Below, in pieces: positions 42,525-51,602 of a stretch of 64,000 nt of DNA. The notes under the pieces are model-generated. The model searched no databases and was not told where the DNA came from. It saw only the letters and a list, made by a program, of their open reading frames with translations. The DNA is from Pseudomonadota bacterium. GTDB lineage: Bacteria; Bdellovibrionota; Bacteriovoracia; Bacteriovoracales; Bacteriovoracaceae. The position numbers and the translations under genes are program-made. The stretch lies in NCBI GenBank assembly GCA_027487515.1, contig JAIYDL010000016.1, positions 496,001-560,000 of the forward strand. Direction: 5' to 3'. How positions within the stretch are numbered: the stretch's first letter is position 1; each line of letters opens with the position of its first letter.

Positions 42525-43214
42525 TTACTTCAGCTTGTTCCAAACCAGGTCGCTGGAGAGGAACTTTTTAAGGCCCTCTTCATTTTCATGCCAGATCTCC
42601 TTCAACGACTCTCGGTGAGTCTTGAGTTCTGGGCACTCATAAGTGAGAACAGGTGAGCCATATTTTTCAACAGCGAAGGTTCCAAGGGATCCTGGAGTCG
42701 GGTAGCCAATGTCCGAGGCCATGTCGTAGTGGTTAAACTGGTGGATGTACTCTGCTACGTCTTTGCAGTCTCCATTGTAATTGAGAATCGGCTTCCAGGT
42801 GTGAAAGGAAAGGATGAGCCCGGGCCGGTACTTATCGAAGAGTTTAACGAGGAACTGGTTCTCTGGCTCCGAGAGGGCCTTGGGCCCTGGATTGTATTTT
42901 GCCTCTTTAAATGCCCCGGACCAGTCCTTCGTCGGAAGATTGCGGTTAAGATCAACCAGGTGGGCGTTGACGCGAGTTTGGTTCTTGTAGCCATCCACGT
43001 TAAGGATCGGAACGACAATCATCGGAAGATCTTTTAGTGAATGTTCATTCTTGAGCCAGGAGAAGAGTTCCTTCAGAACGTACACGCCTTCGACCTCGTC
43101 TCCGTGAACGCCCCCAAGAAGATAGAGGTACCGCGGCGCCTTGATGTCGGTTTTAAAGACCGATATCTGATGGCCTTCGAGGGAAGCTCCGCTTTCGAGT
43201 TCAGAGAAAATCAT
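42525..43214 (-). CDS. M14-family zinc peptidase, MpaA-like
   Basis: This 229-residue protein has the zinc motif GGVHGDEVEG, VVPILNVDGY and VNAHLVDLNRNLPT, a third ligand His in LSFHTW and a catalytic Glu in VLTYECPEL. These match the short carboxypeptidase branch containing MpaA, which removes diaminopimelate from murein tripeptide during cell-wall recycling. There is no signal peptide, in line with a cytoplasmic recycling enzyme; another amino-acid or peptide amidase is the alternative. The start overlaps the end of the queD gene (ATGA). Confidence 0.85.
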   Translation of the reverse strand: MIFSELESGASLEGHQISVFKTDIKAPRYLYLLGGVHGDEVEGVYVLKELFSWLKNEHSLKDLPMIVVPILNVDGYKNQTRVNAHLVDLNRNLPTKDWSGAFKEAKYNPGPKALSEPENQFLVKLFDKYRPGLILSFHTWKPILNYNGDCKDVAEYIHQFNHYDMASDIGYPTPGSLGTFAVEKYGSPVLTYECPELKTHRESLKEIWHENEEGLKKFLSSDLVWNKLK

Positions 43215-43708
43215 ATGTGTTCCTTGTAGACGTAAACTGCAGACTGGCCGGGAGTTTCCTCGACTTCCACCTCGAGGGATGTGAAAGAGAAACCAAAGCG
43301 CTGTTGCACCTTCTTTCTTATTTCATCACAGACGTACACGGCAATGCGCTCAGCGCTCGTGTTGAGGATGGGGAGGAGCAGAACGTCAGATGCCGGGATC
43401 GAGAAGATCGACTCGTCGGGAGTGTGGATGACGAGGTTCTTCCCCTCGGAGTAAATCCGAAGGTGTCTGTTGTCTTTCGGGATCAGAAGTTTGTGGTCGA
43501 GGGAGTCGCAAACTTCACGCACAATCGGCTTGATGTCCAGGAAGTCGAAGACCATGTCGCCCTCGAGCTGAGGGGCTTCACCCTTGACCTGGAGGCGGTA
43601 ATTGTGGCCGTGGAGCGGCTCACGAGTTCCGTTCTCGAAAATCATGAAGTGCGAAGATGCAAAGTTAAAGTATTGCTTATAAACTCTAATCGAAAATGGA
43701 AGACTCAA
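43211..43708 (-). CDS. queD: 6-carboxytetrahydropterin synthase (QueD/PTPS family)
   Basis: This enzyme acts in queuosine or pterin biosynthesis. The 165-residue protein carries the zinc His residues in ASSHFM and LHGHNYRL and the family segments GDMVFDFLDIK and LDHKLLI. Start codon is TTG at 43708, with AGGGA nine bases upstream. No other queuosine gene is adjacent, so a folate or biopterin role cannot be excluded. It is co-transcribed with the MpaA-like gene. Confidence 0.9.
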   Translation of the reverse strand: MSLPFSIRVYKQYFNFASSHFMIFENGTREPLHGHNYRLQVKGEAPQLEGDMVFDFLDIKPIVREVCDSLDHKLLIPKDNRHLRIYSEGKNLVIHTPDESIFSIPASDVLLLPILNTSAERIAVYVCDEIRKKVQQRFGFSFTSLEVEVEETPGQSAVYVYKEHI

Positions 43709-43808
43709 CGGTCTATTCCCTGTTCAGGTTAATCGAACAGAAGATACTACCGCGTTAAAAACTTGGCAAAGAGATAAAGGTCTCTACTGCTCTCGGTCAA
43801 AGGTTAGA

Positions 43809-44468
43809 ATGAAGAAAAAACATCTACGAGCTTTGAACTCCCTCGAAAATTGGCTGCAAAACCAAAAGACAGGGTCTCAAGACCTCTCGGGGGCCTTTAA
43901 GTCTATACGAACTGTGCTCGAGGGCCTAGACGACAGTGACGCTTTGGAAGGCAGTGGGGCCCTCCCGCCTCCCTCAGAGCTTGAAGTGGATCCCCTTGCT
44001 CTCGCCCTTTTTTCTGACGGAGGCTGCCGTGGCAACCCTGGGCCCGGCGCCTTCGCATTCGTCGTTCAAGATGTAACCGGGGCGCTTTTAACAGAAGGGG
44101 TTGAATTCGAGGGCAGGACGACGAATAACCGGATGGAACTCTCTGGACCCCTTCGCGGACTCCGCGAGCTGCGCGACCTCCTCCCAAGACTCGGAAAAGA
44201 TGCGCCCTCGACCAGAGTCAAAGTCGTGACTGATTCAAAGTACGTCGTCGACGGCATGAAAAGCTGGGTTCAAGGATGGAAGGCCCGGGGCTGGAAGAAG
44301 GCCGACGGTAAGACACCGGAGAATCTGGAGCTCTGGCAAGAACTCGACCGAGTTCGGCAGTTTTTCCTGGGAGTTGATTGGGTCTGGGTGAAGGGTCACG
44401 GAGGTCATCCTCAGAACGAGTACTGTGATCGGAAGGCCAATGAGGCGATGGATGAAAACGGCGCTTAG
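43809..44468 (+). CDS. rnhA: Ribonuclease HI with N-terminal extension
   Basis: RNase H removes RNA from RNA:DNA hybrids. The catalytic residues are visible: Asp in LFSDGGCRGNPGPGA, Glu in NNRMELSGPL, Asp in VVTDSKYVVDGM and Asp in EYCDRKANEAM. The first ~65 residues are an extra helical and acidic extension not found in E. coli RNase HI. The next gene starts 17 bases before this gene's stop. Confidence 0.93.
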   Translation: MKKKHLRALNSLENWLQNQKTGSQDLSGAFKSIRTVLEGLDDSDALEGSGALPPPSELEVDPLALALFSDGGCRGNPGPGAFAFVVQDVTGALLTEGVEFEGRTTNNRMELSGPLRGLRELRDLLPRLGKDAPSTRVKVVTDSKYVVDGMKSWVQGWKARGWKKADGKTPENLELWQELDRVRQFFLGVDWVWVKGHGGHPQNEYCDRKANEAMDENGA

Positions 44469-45264
44469 TCTTTTTTCATTCTGGCTGATCTCCCTTTCTT
44501 GCCATGGAAGCTGTGGTTTCAAGCCGAGCATTAAAAAAGTCATTTCTCTTTCCGGACCCATCACAGTTCTGCTGAAACAGGTGGGGCTCCTTAATGCTCC
44601 GGCGGTGAAGGGAATTTCGATCTTCAGTCCCATCCAGAGGCAGGAGTTTAAGGGCACAATTTATCCCGGCGGACTCTTCCTCGCGCGCTCAACTCTGTCC
44701 GAGTTTTCAGGCGGAGAAGTCTTCTATGACTCGAGCCGTGAACTGCGCAAGATCCTTCTGACCCAACCGGGAATCCGCGCCATCGAGGTGAACACTCGAG
44801 AGCTTCTTCCCCTCGAGGTTGTCGACCGATCCATCGACCTTCTTCGGGGTCTAACTCTCGGGTGCGAGGAGGAGTTTCGAAGTTTCCGAGATCGGACTCA
44901 AAAAATTCAGAGTGAGCTCCTGCGGCTCATCCCCGAAGGGTTCAAGGTCGTTTTCTTCCTTGGTCGGTTCACGGGTGTTCGGGCGCCGGAACTCGTCATG
45001 GCCAACGACGGAGCGGTCAAGCTTCTCCGCCGTGAACGCAGGATCACGACCTACCCTTCGCAACTGGCCTACGCGAACTGGTCGGCGCGCATCCTGGCGT
45101 CCCTCCCAGCTCAAACCCTCTTCGTTGGACTCGTTGATCCTTCTTTGGACGGCGCGGAGCGGTTGGTGAAATCCGGCCCGCGTTGGACGGTGACGTTTCC
45201 TGGAATCCTTGTCCCGGGAATCACGCAGCTCGAGGGCCTGGTTTTTTGGGCGCGGAAACTTTAG
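44452..45264 (+). CDS. Putative periplasmic substrate-binding protein of a FecCD-type importer
   Basis: The 270-residue product has a signal sequence (MKTALSLFSFWLISLSCHG) and a layout like metal-chelate or cobalamin binding proteins. It begins with a SLSGPITVLLKQVGL strand, has a central long helix, and ends with FPGILVPGITQLEGLVFWAR. The assignment gains support from ATPase and FecCD-type permease genes 1 kb downstream. The similarity is structural and by eye only. ATG 44440 is a possible alternative start. Confidence 0.6.
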   Translation: MKTALSLFSFWLISLSCHGSCGFKPSIKKVISLSGPITVLLKQVGLLNAPAVKGISIFSPIQRQEFKGTIYPGGLFLARSTLSEFSGGEVFYDSSRELRKILLTQPGIRAIEVNTRELLPLEVVDRSIDLLRGLTLGCEEEFRSFRDRTQKIQSELLRLIPEGFKVVFFLGRFTGVRAPELVMANDGAVKLLRRERRITTYPSQLAYANWSARILASLPAQTLFVGLVDPSLDGAERLVKSGPRWTVTFPGILVPGITQLEGLVFWARKL

Positions 45265-46218
45265 CTACTTCTTCTCCGGGCGATGCGCTGAGACGAGTTC
45301 CTGGGCCACCCTCTTGATCTGCAAGAATTCAGGGGTCACCGTCACGCCCCCTGAGGTTTTTATGAGTCTTCGCATTTCCGCCGCCTGTGACACTCGCTGA
45401 TCGGAGGACGGGTGCGAGGCCATGGCATCTGAGAGCCAGGAGAGAGCTGCGTTCTGACCCTTCTTAGCCGCTTTTTCCATCGCCATCAACTTCTGGTAAA
45501 AGTCCCCGACCTTTTCTTTGTCGTACCCCGCAGTGGTGGCGTAGCGAAACCCCACGCGGTCACTCTCGAGTTCGTCCTCCTGAGAGTTTTTCATGAAGGC
45601 ATACTTTTGTACGAAGAGCCCACCGGCCACGCCCACCGCCGCACCTCCACCGATGAGCTTTGCCTTACACTCTAGGTCTTTCGGATCGCAGAGCTTCTTG
45701 CTCGCAAAGTAGCCAGCGGTCCCGAGCACAGCCGCTCCGATAGCGCCGAAGGCAATCGTCTTTGACTGCGCCTTCTTGGCGACGTACATCCGCTCGGCCG
45801 TGTGCCTGGCCGTGACGTGGCCGATCTCGTGGCCAAGAACTCCTGCGATCTCTGCCTCGGAGTCGGCCATGGCGATGATCGGAGTGGTGATGTAGATGGT
45901 GCCTGCAGGGAGTGCGAAGGCGTTCACCTGTGGAGTGTCAACGACTGTGAAGGTGTAGGTGTAAGGGTTCCCGTTGAGCCGATTCGCACGGACGAGTTTC
46001 TGGCCCAAGGCCGTGATGTAGGTCTGAAGTGCTTTGTTCCCGGCCGGCGGGTACTCCTTACTCATCTCCGCGAGTGCTTCTTGAGTGAGCTTCTTCTCCT
46101 GCTCCACGGTGAGAGCGGCCTTTTGACCAGCGTTACTGCCCTCCCGGTATCGGTCGGAAGTCTTCTGGGCACAGGCGCAGCTTAGCGCCAAGACGAGTCC
46201 TAGTAGCATCTTCTTCAT
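45265..46218 (-). CDS. M48-family metalloprotease, envelope associated
   Basis: The 317-residue protein has a lipoprotein-like signal (MKKMLLGLVLALSCAC) and an M48 domain: NAFALPAGTIYITTP, then the zinc motif HEIGHVTARH and a downstream EDELESDRVG supplying the third ligand. This resembles BepA/LoiP-type periplasmic proteases involved in outer-membrane quality control. There is a glycine-rich hydrophobic insert (GAAVLGTAGYFASK, GGGAAVGVAGGLFVQ). ATG 46218 has GAGGTG four bases upstream. It interrupts a plus-strand importer gene set. Confidence 0.9.
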   Translation of the reverse strand: MKKMLLGLVLALSCACAQKTSDRYREGSNAGQKAALTVEQEKKLTQEALAEMSKEYPPAGNKALQTYITALGQKLVRANRLNGNPYTYTFTVVDTPQVNAFALPAGTIYITTPIIAMADSEAEIAGVLGHEIGHVTARHTAERMYVAKKAQSKTIAFGAIGAAVLGTAGYFASKKLCDPKDLECKAKLIGGGAAVGVAGGLFVQKYAFMKNSQEDELESDRVGFRYATTAGYDKEKVGDFYQKLMAMEKAAKKGQNAALSWLSDAMASHPSSDQRVSQAAEMRRLIKTSGGVTVTPEFLQIKRVAQELVSAHRPEKK

Positions 46219-46278
46219 AATCACCTCGGAAATCTAATTAACAGCTCTTCTAGAAGAGGTTAAAATGAACGCATAAAT

Positions 46279-46863
46279 ATGTACAGATTTGCGGTTCACG
46301 ATCCTCACTTCCTCCCACACTCCGGCTGCCGGGTGGACCTCGTCGTTGAACCTGGTCAACTTCTTGCCATCGTCGGTGACAACGGAGTCGGGAAGACAAC
46401 GCTCCTCCAGCGCATCTTCTGTGACAACCATGCGACGGTCGGACTCGTCCCCCAGGCCGGTTTGAATTTTTTCTTTGACCGAACTCTAGGTAAACTCCGA
46501 AACCTCTACCGCAATCCGGCCGTAAACCGGAGTCGCTTTGAACTCCTCTGGGAGACCTTCAATCTGCATCAGAAAGAAGAGCGTTTTCTCTCAAGCCTCT
46601 CCGGTGGCGAAGCTCAGGCGCTCAAGCTTTGTCTTGTTCTCGCCCTGGAAAAAGAAGTCTATTTTCTAGACGAACCCCATCAGCACCTAGATCCCGCAGC
46701 TCGGCGCTGCGTGGCCGAGCTGGTGGGGAAACTCACTAGTGAGGGAAGAGGGATCGTCCTGGTCGAGCACAACCTCGACCTCCTGCCAAAACCTGCGACG
46801 GTAGTCAAGCTACTTCAGCGAGAGCGCCTTCTCGTGACCGGAGACTCATGGACTATCTGCTGA
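46279..46863 (+). CDS. Short ABC transporter ATPase
   Basis: This ATPase has Walker A GDNGVGKTTLL, signature LSGGEAQALK, Walker B VYFLDEPHQHLDP and the H-loop VEHNLD. At 194 residues it is about 50-60 residues shorter than FecE/BtuD homologues. It overlaps the permease gene by 16 bases and should power it. The substrate is likely iron-chelate, heme or cobalamin. Confidence 0.9.
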   Translation: MYRFAVHDPHFLPHSGCRVDLVVEPGQLLAIVGDNGVGKTTLLQRIFCDNHATVGLVPQAGLNFFFDRTLGKLRNLYRNPAVNRSRFELLWETFNLHQKEERFLSSLSGGEAQALKLCLVLALEKEVYFLDEPHQHLDPAARRCVAELVGKLTSEGRGIVLVEHNLDLLPKPATVVKLLQRERLLVTGDSWTIC

Positions 46864-47717
46864 TCCGATTGGTCTGCGGATTTCTCGCAGGGAGCATCCT
46901 TTCTCAGACCGGAAGTTTGATTCAACTCGCGACCCGGAATATTCTCGCGAGCCCATCCACCCTTGGCTTCGATGGCTTTGCCATCCTCTGGGTCCTCGTT
47001 CTGCACACAGGGCTCCTGATGGTAGGAACTGAGCCGACGTTTGCGGCGACCGTTGGACTTGGGACGATACTTTTTTTTGTGATCGGACTTATTTTTTCTT
47101 CATTCTTCCAGCGGACCCGACGGATCGAGCGACTGATTCTGATGGGGCTCACCTTCAATCTGCTCATCGGGGCAGTCTTTGCCTTGTGGCAGTTTCTCTT
47201 CATCGCTTTCAACTGGCCTTTCCCGGTAGAACTTTGGTTCGGCCATTTTCGCTTCTCTAATCCGGAGAGCGCCTTCATCCTTCTGGCGGTTGAGCTCTTC
47301 CTCCTCGGGGGCTGGTTCTTCCTTCGACAGGAGTTTTTATTCCTCTCGCTGGGGGATGCCATCGCCGCAAACCTTCACCTCAGAACGAGGCGCCTCTATC
47401 ACTTCATGTTCATCGGGATCTCGCTGGGAACATTCACTGTTGTCGCTCTCTTCGGAGCTTTCTCATTCCTAGGCCTCGTTTTCCCCATCGTTGCGCGCAA
47501 GCTCTGGTTTAAGCGCTTTGACCTGTCGGGTGAGTTTATCCTCGGCGCTTTGGTTAATGGATGCCTCCTCATGGCCGTCGATCTCGCGTGCTACCTCTTT
47601 CCAGTTTTTGGAGCGGAGATTCCCGTTGGCCTCATCGCTTGCGCGGTAGGCGCACTGAGTCTTATTCTCCTTCTTTGGAAGTTTGATAATCGTTTGGAAA
47701 TATTGGCAAAGAAGTAA
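46848..47717 (+). CDS. FecCD-type ABC transporter permease
   Basis: This 289-residue protein has many hydrophobic segments and the family motif [23 protein letters not shown], followed by [11 protein letters not shown] and a C-terminal [22 protein letters not shown]. These are hallmarks of iron-siderophore and vitamin B12 permeases. The start overlaps the ATPase gene. Confidence 0.9.
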   Translation: MDYLLIRLVCGFLAGSILSQTGSLIQLATRNILASPSTLGFDGFAILWVLVLHTGLLMVGTEPTFAATVGLGTILFFVIGLIFSSFFQRTRRIERLILMGLTFNLLIGAVFALWQFLFIAFNWPFPVELWFGHFRFSNPESAFILLAVELFLLGGWFFLRQEFLFLSLGDAIAANLHLRTRRLYHFMFIGISLGTFTVVALFGAFSFLGLVFPIVARKLWFKRFDLSGEFILGALVNGCLLMAVDLACYLFPVFGAEIPVGLIACAVGALSLILLLWKFDNRLEILAKK

Positions 47718-47766
47718 ATTTCAAGTTATCCTCTTAATGTTTTTAATCAACAAAGGACGATTTCGA

Positions 47767-48498
47767 ATGAAAAGAACTCTGGTTTTTCTAAGCCTGATTC
47801 TCACAGCGCTGGTACTCACTTCTTGCAACGGTAACGACCCGAAGAAGATCGATCTCAAATCAGAAGACGACAAGACTTTCTACGCGATGGGCTTCATGCT
47901 CGGAGGAAACCTCCAGCGCCTGACACTCACCGACGCAGAACTTGGTGCTCTCTACAAAGGGATCTCCATGGCCGCGAAGAACGAGAAGTCAGAAGTCGAC
48001 ATGGCAAAATATCAGAACCGTATCCAGGAAGTTTTCAAGGCAAGAATGGATAAGGTTGCTGCCAAAGAGAAAGAATCAGGCAAGGCGTTCGTCGACAAGT
48101 TCGTTAAAGACGAGTCTGCGACTAAGACCGCCTCTGGTCTCGCCTACAAAGTCATGAAGGAAGGCACAGGTGCAACTCCTGCTGCAGAAGACATCGTTGA
48201 GGTTCATTACCACGGTACCCTGACAGATGGGACTGTGTTTGATTCATCCGTCGAGCGTGGTAAAACGATCTCTTTCCCGCTCAACCGAGTCATCAAAGGC
48301 TGGACCGAAGGTCTTCAGACGATGAAGGAAGGCGGCAAGTCGAAGTTTGTCATTCCAGCGGACCTTGCTTACGGCGAGGCCGGTGCCCCTCCGAAGATCC
48401 CTGGTGGCGCAACTCTCGTTTTCGAAGTTGAGCTCTTCAAGGTTACGAAAGCTGCTGATGCGAACAAGCCAGCTGCTCCGGCCCCGAAGAAAAAATAG
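47767..48498 (+). CDS. FKBP-type peptidyl-prolyl isomerase lipoprotein (Mip/FkpA type)
   Basis: The 243-residue product has a lipoprotein signal ending LVLTSC, an N-terminal helical dimerisation-like region ([12 protein letters not shown]...), a long helix and a C-terminal FKBP domain ([57 protein letters not shown]). This is the Mip/FkpA/FklB architecture, a periplasmic foldase. It ends with an Ala/Pro/Lys tail. ATG 47767 lies 50 bases after the permease gene and near AAGGA. A strong terminator follows. Confidence 0.94.
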   Translation: MKRTLVFLSLILTALVLTSCNGNDPKKIDLKSEDDKTFYAMGFMLGGNLQRLTLTDAELGALYKGISMAAKNEKSEVDMAKYQNRIQEVFKARMDKVAAKEKESGKAFVDKFVKDESATKTASGLAYKVMKEGTGATPAAEDIVEVHYHGTLTDGTVFDSSVERGKTISFPLNRVIKGWTEGLQTMKEGGKSKFVIPADLAYGEAGAPPKIPGGATLVFEVELFKVTKAADANKPAAPAPKKK

Positions 48499-48522
48499 TT
48501 CTAGCAATCAGAGCATCGTTTC

Positions 48523-48552
48523 AAGGGGCCGGGTAACCGGCCCCTTTTTTTT
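48523..48552 (+). terminator. Strong intrinsic terminator after the FKBP gene
   Basis: GGGGCCGG and CCGGCCCC form a perfect stem with a GTAA loop, followed by eight Ts. Confidence 0.92.
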
Positions 48553-48909
48553 GCTACGCTCACATCGAAGATTGACCTTACTGCATCATTCAAACTGCCG
48601 TCTTTGATTGGTGTTAGAGAACAAAAATCTAGCATTTCAAATGGGAACCATGAGAGAGGGATTGGGTGCCAGCAGGTTTTAAGGTTCAAAGGAATCTAGA
48701 ACTGCGCCTCGAGAATGGCATCAAGTCATGAAAAGAGTTGGACTTTTTCACCTTCAAACACCATTCAAGTAAGGCAGTTACCTCTTCTTAAGCAACTTCT
48801 CCACCGACATTAAGATTTATGATATCGCCAGAATCTGGCCTCCTCGCCGGCGCTGGAGACACCAGAAATCGATCTTCTTTAAGGTCTACCTACATAAGGA
48901 GCTCTCTCA

Positions 48910-48996
48910 ATGAAGGATGGGTTTATCGGTGGAAGAGTTTCAGTGAGCTTCGTCAGGATACCTGATCTCAGGAAAGGTGTCCTGCACGGGTGGTGA
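48910..48996 (+). CDS. Possible 28-residue small protein with ideal ribosome site
   Basis: The stretch 48499-49058 has no normal gene. Inside it, ATG 48910 opens a 28-codon frame (MKDGFIGGRV..., ending GVLHGW) preceded by AAGGAG at 48896-48901 with eight-base spacing. The peptide is basic and has no membrane segment. No homology is claimed. The rest of the interval shows neither a clear RNA nor a repeat. Confidence 0.25.
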   Translation: MKDGFIGGRVSVSFVRIPDLRKGVLHGW

Positions 48997-49017
48997 GAGA
49001 AGGTGTGGTGCAGAGGC

Positions 49018-49050
49018 AAAAAAAAAGGGCAGCCTAAGCTGCCCTTTTGA
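49018..49050 (-). terminator. Intrinsic terminator of the first HEIGHH protease
   Basis: AAAAGGGCAGC/GCTGCCCTTTT forms an 11-bp stem with a four-base loop and a long run of T on the minus strand, just after the minus-strand gene. Confidence 0.92.
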
Positions 49051-49058
49051 GGGAGGAA

Positions 49059-49961
49059 TTACTTAGATGGCTTGAACCAGCAGAGTGGACGCGTTCCAAT
49101 TCTGTGGCCAAGAGATCCGTGGCACGTAGCTCTTACTTCATCCGTTTGAGACACGTCTTCGTTCATGTTGATATCGCAAAGTGAGCCCTGGAAGTATGTA
49201 TCAAGACGGCACTGTGCTTTCGGGTGATTGTGGTCAGTGCTTGAAACGACTGCTGTATCAGGGGTATCGAACTTCGTTTCAGGAAGCTTTGAGAGTGCTG
49301 AGAACAGGTCGGCGACGGACTTTCCTGCCATGGATGTTCTTACGCAAAGAGCAGTATCTACGCGGTTGTTCCGGTATGTGCTTTTGCAAAGATCTGTAAC
49401 GCTTTTCGGGACGGCCATGCTCTTGACGATGGCTTCGTTGTTATCGTTGATCCATGTCTTACGAAGACACTTGAGAGTTGCGAAGTAATCGGCTTGACCT
49501 TCATTAGAAGCCCAACCGGAAGACGTGTCGCCTCCCCACCATCCGCCGCCACCCTTTTTAGGAGCTCCACCAATGTGGTGACCAATTTCGTGACAGACGA
49601 CGAGTGCCATCCCATCTTTGGTGATGGTTTCGTGACGAGCCAAACCACCGAACATGGCAACCTTCCAAGTCTTTCCAGTCTGAGAAGCGTAAGCATTGAC
49701 CGTACCGTCGGTCCAGTTTCTTTCGATATCGAGCTTCGCGCCCATGCTGGCGATGATAGGAGCATAAATGACTTCGACTTGATCGATGGCCTTGTTGAAT
49801 TCGCTTTCAGAAATACCACCATTGATGGATTTCTGACCTACTGAAATGTAGAAGTCATTTTCAGGGAGGAGACCGCCCTTACCATCTTCGGTACATGTTA
49901 AAGCTGAACCAGCGAGAGACAGACCCACAACCATGGTCATCATTTTCATCGACTTACTCAT
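49059..49961 (-). CDS. Secreted HEIGHH-type metalloprotease, paralogue 1
   Basis: This 300-residue protein has a signal peptide (MSKSMKMMTMVVGLSLAGSALT) and a zinc motif in VVCHEIGHHIGG. A downstream ASNEGQADYFATLKC offers a Glu as third ligand. Nearly all cysteines lie outside the active site and could form disulfides (LCKSTY, ALCVRTS, QCRLDTY, GSLCDI, PLCWF). It shares long identical blocks with the protein at 50464-51408. A Gly/Trp-rich insert (KKGGGGWWGG) follows the active site only here. The family is unknown to me beyond the zincin pattern. GGAGGAT precedes the ATG at good spacing. Confidence 0.85.
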   Translation of the reverse strand: MSKSMKMMTMVVGLSLAGSALTCTEDGKGGLLPENDFYISVGQKSINGGISESEFNKAIDQVEVIYAPIIASMGAKLDIERNWTDGTVNAYASQTGKTWKVAMFGGLARHETITKDGMALVVCHEIGHHIGGAPKKGGGGWWGGDTSSGWASNEGQADYFATLKCLRKTWINDNNEAIVKSMAVPKSVTDLCKSTYRNNRVDTALCVRTSMAGKSVADLFSALSKLPETKFDTPDTAVVSSTDHNHPKAQCRLDTYFQGSLCDINMNEDVSQTDEVRATCHGSLGHRIGTRPLCWFKPSK

Positions 49962-50151
49962 TTTATCCTCCGTGATCACTAAGACACCATTGTGTTAGGA
50001 TTTTGTTAGTTGACAGTGATTCTTTCTTTTTTTTGTTGAAGTCGTCTACTCGGATTTAAGGTTGTATTAAGAGTGTAAGAAGATGTTGGAAAGCGGAGTA
50101 GAAGACACTGATATTCCGTATACTTTCGCGACTCAGATTTAAAGGAATTTA

Positions 50152-50463
50152 ATGTACCAGATCACTTTTTATGTCCCCACAACCCATTCCGAGTTCGTCA
50201 AAGAGGGGATGTTTGCTGCGGGTGCCGGAAAAATCGGCGGCTACGACCGGTGTTCATTCGAGACTCTAGGAACTGGTCAGTTCCGGCCTCTCCCCGGGAG
50301 TTCCCCCTTTCTCGGGACCACTGGTCACTTAGAGCGGGTGACAGAGCTCAAAGTTGAGATGGTCTGTGAAGAGCACGCGCTCCTCGAGTCCATCGCTGCA
50401 CTCAAGCAGCTTCACCCTTACGAAACGCCCGCTTATTTTGCCTTCAAAGTCTTGGATGTGTGA
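50152..50463 (+). CDS. Small NIF3/YqfO-insert-like (CutA-type fold) protein
   Basis: The 103-residue product reads YQITFYVPTTHSEFVKEGMFAAGAGKIGGYDRCSFET... and ends with LKQLHPYETPAYFAFKVLDV. Both the GAGxIGxYxxCxF and HPYExPAY segments are typical of the YqfO/NIF3-insert domain and of stand-alone CutA-like proteins of that group. Function is unknown, with metal or nucleotide binding suspected in relatives. It starts in the divergent gap between the protease paralogues and abuts the stop of the second. Confidence 0.85.
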   Translation: MYQITFYVPTTHSEFVKEGMFAAGAGKIGGYDRCSFETLGTGQFRPLPGSSPFLGTTGHLERVTELKVEMVCEEHALLESIAALKQLHPYETPAYFAFKVLDV

Positions 50464-51408
50464 TTACCGCAAGGGCTTAAACCAGCACAGAGGTCTTTTA
50501 CCGACGCGATGCCCGAGAGATCCATGACAGGTTGCTTTAACTTCATCTGTTTGTGAGACGTCTTCCTGCATCCCGACGTCGCAGAGTGATCCCTGAAAGT
50601 AAGTATCGAGACGGCACTGGGCTTCCGGATGGTCGTCATTTGTGGCCCACACTATTCTTGAGTCTGGGGTCGTGAACTTGGCTTTTTTACGTTGACCCCT
50701 TCGCGCCATCGACGAGAAAAGGTCAGCGACGGATTTCCCGGCCATCGAGGTGCGCATGCAAAGCGCGGCATCAATCTCGTCGTTTCCGTGGGCCCTTTTA
50801 CACAGGTCTTTCACTGTGCTTGGAACACTCAAGGACCGAACGATGGCCTGGTTGTTGTCATTGATCCATGCTTTCCGTAGGCACTTTAGAGTGGCAAAGT
50901 AATCGGCTTGGCCCTCGTTCGAAGCCCAGTTCACCACTGGGCCTCCGATTTTTTTCGGGGCACCGCCGATGTGGTGACCAATTTCGTGGCAAACGATGAG
51001 CGAAAGGCCATCCTTCGTGATCGCCTTGTGCCGGGCCAAACCACCATAGATGAGTACTTCCATACTTCCATATTGCATAGCATAAGCGTTAACCGTTCCG
51101 TCGGCCCAGAGCCTTGTGATTTTGAGCTTTTCACCCATACTTGCGATGATCGGGGCATAGACGGCTTCAATCTTGTCAATCGCCTGGTTAAACTGAGCTT
51201 CAGTGCTGACCCCATGCCTTGAACCAAGCCCCAAGAGCTGATTGACTTCGTCTTGTGAAGTCGTGGGGCCGGGGATCTGAACTTCAACCGGGATGTAAGC
51301 GTCGTTTTCTGGAAGAAACCCACCTTTGCTGTTCTCAGAACATGCTAAGGCCTGGCCCATTAAAGTGATACTGGCGGTCAGGGCCATCAGTTTCATAGAC
51401 TTACTCAT
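50464..51408 (-). CDS. Secreted HEIGHH-type metalloprotease, paralogue 2
   Basis: The 314-residue protein has a signal peptide (MSKSMKLMALTASITLMGQALA) and the same core as paralogue 1: VCHEIGHHIGGAPKK, WASNEGQADYFATLKCLRK, RTSMAGKSVADLFS, QCRLDTYFQGSLCD and a C-terminal PLCWFKP. It has an extra N-terminal segment (GPTTSQDEVNQLLGLGSRHG) and lacks the Gly/Trp-rich insert. Both genes share a GGAGGATAA ribosome region, which supports tandem duplication. The small NIF3-like gene separates them. Confidence 0.85.
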   Translation of the reverse strand: MSKSMKLMALTASITLMGQALACSENSKGGFLPENDAYIPVEVQIPGPTTSQDEVNQLLGLGSRHGVSTEAQFNQAIDKIEAVYAPIIASMGEKLKITRLWADGTVNAYAMQYGSMEVLIYGGLARHKAITKDGLSLIVCHEIGHHIGGAPKKIGGPVVNWASNEGQADYFATLKCLRKAWINDNNQAIVRSLSVPSTVKDLCKRAHGNDEIDAALCMRTSMAGKSVADLFSSMARRGQRKKAKFTTPDSRIVWATNDDHPEAQCRLDTYFQGSLCDVGMQEDVSQTDEVKATCHGSLGHRVGKRPLCWFKPLR

Positions 51409-51602
51409 CGTTATCCTCCGCCGGTTTATTCCATCTAAGCTTTAAGTGCAGCGTAAATAGCATGGTGCGTTACAGGGATCAAGCCTGACCTCGCAGGACT
51501 GGTATTATCTACACTTTCTCCCCGCTTCACTCTGGAATCAAAAGACTCGGTCTCTAAGTATTCCAACGCCATCGACCGATAGATTCTTGAATCGAGGTTT
51601 AT

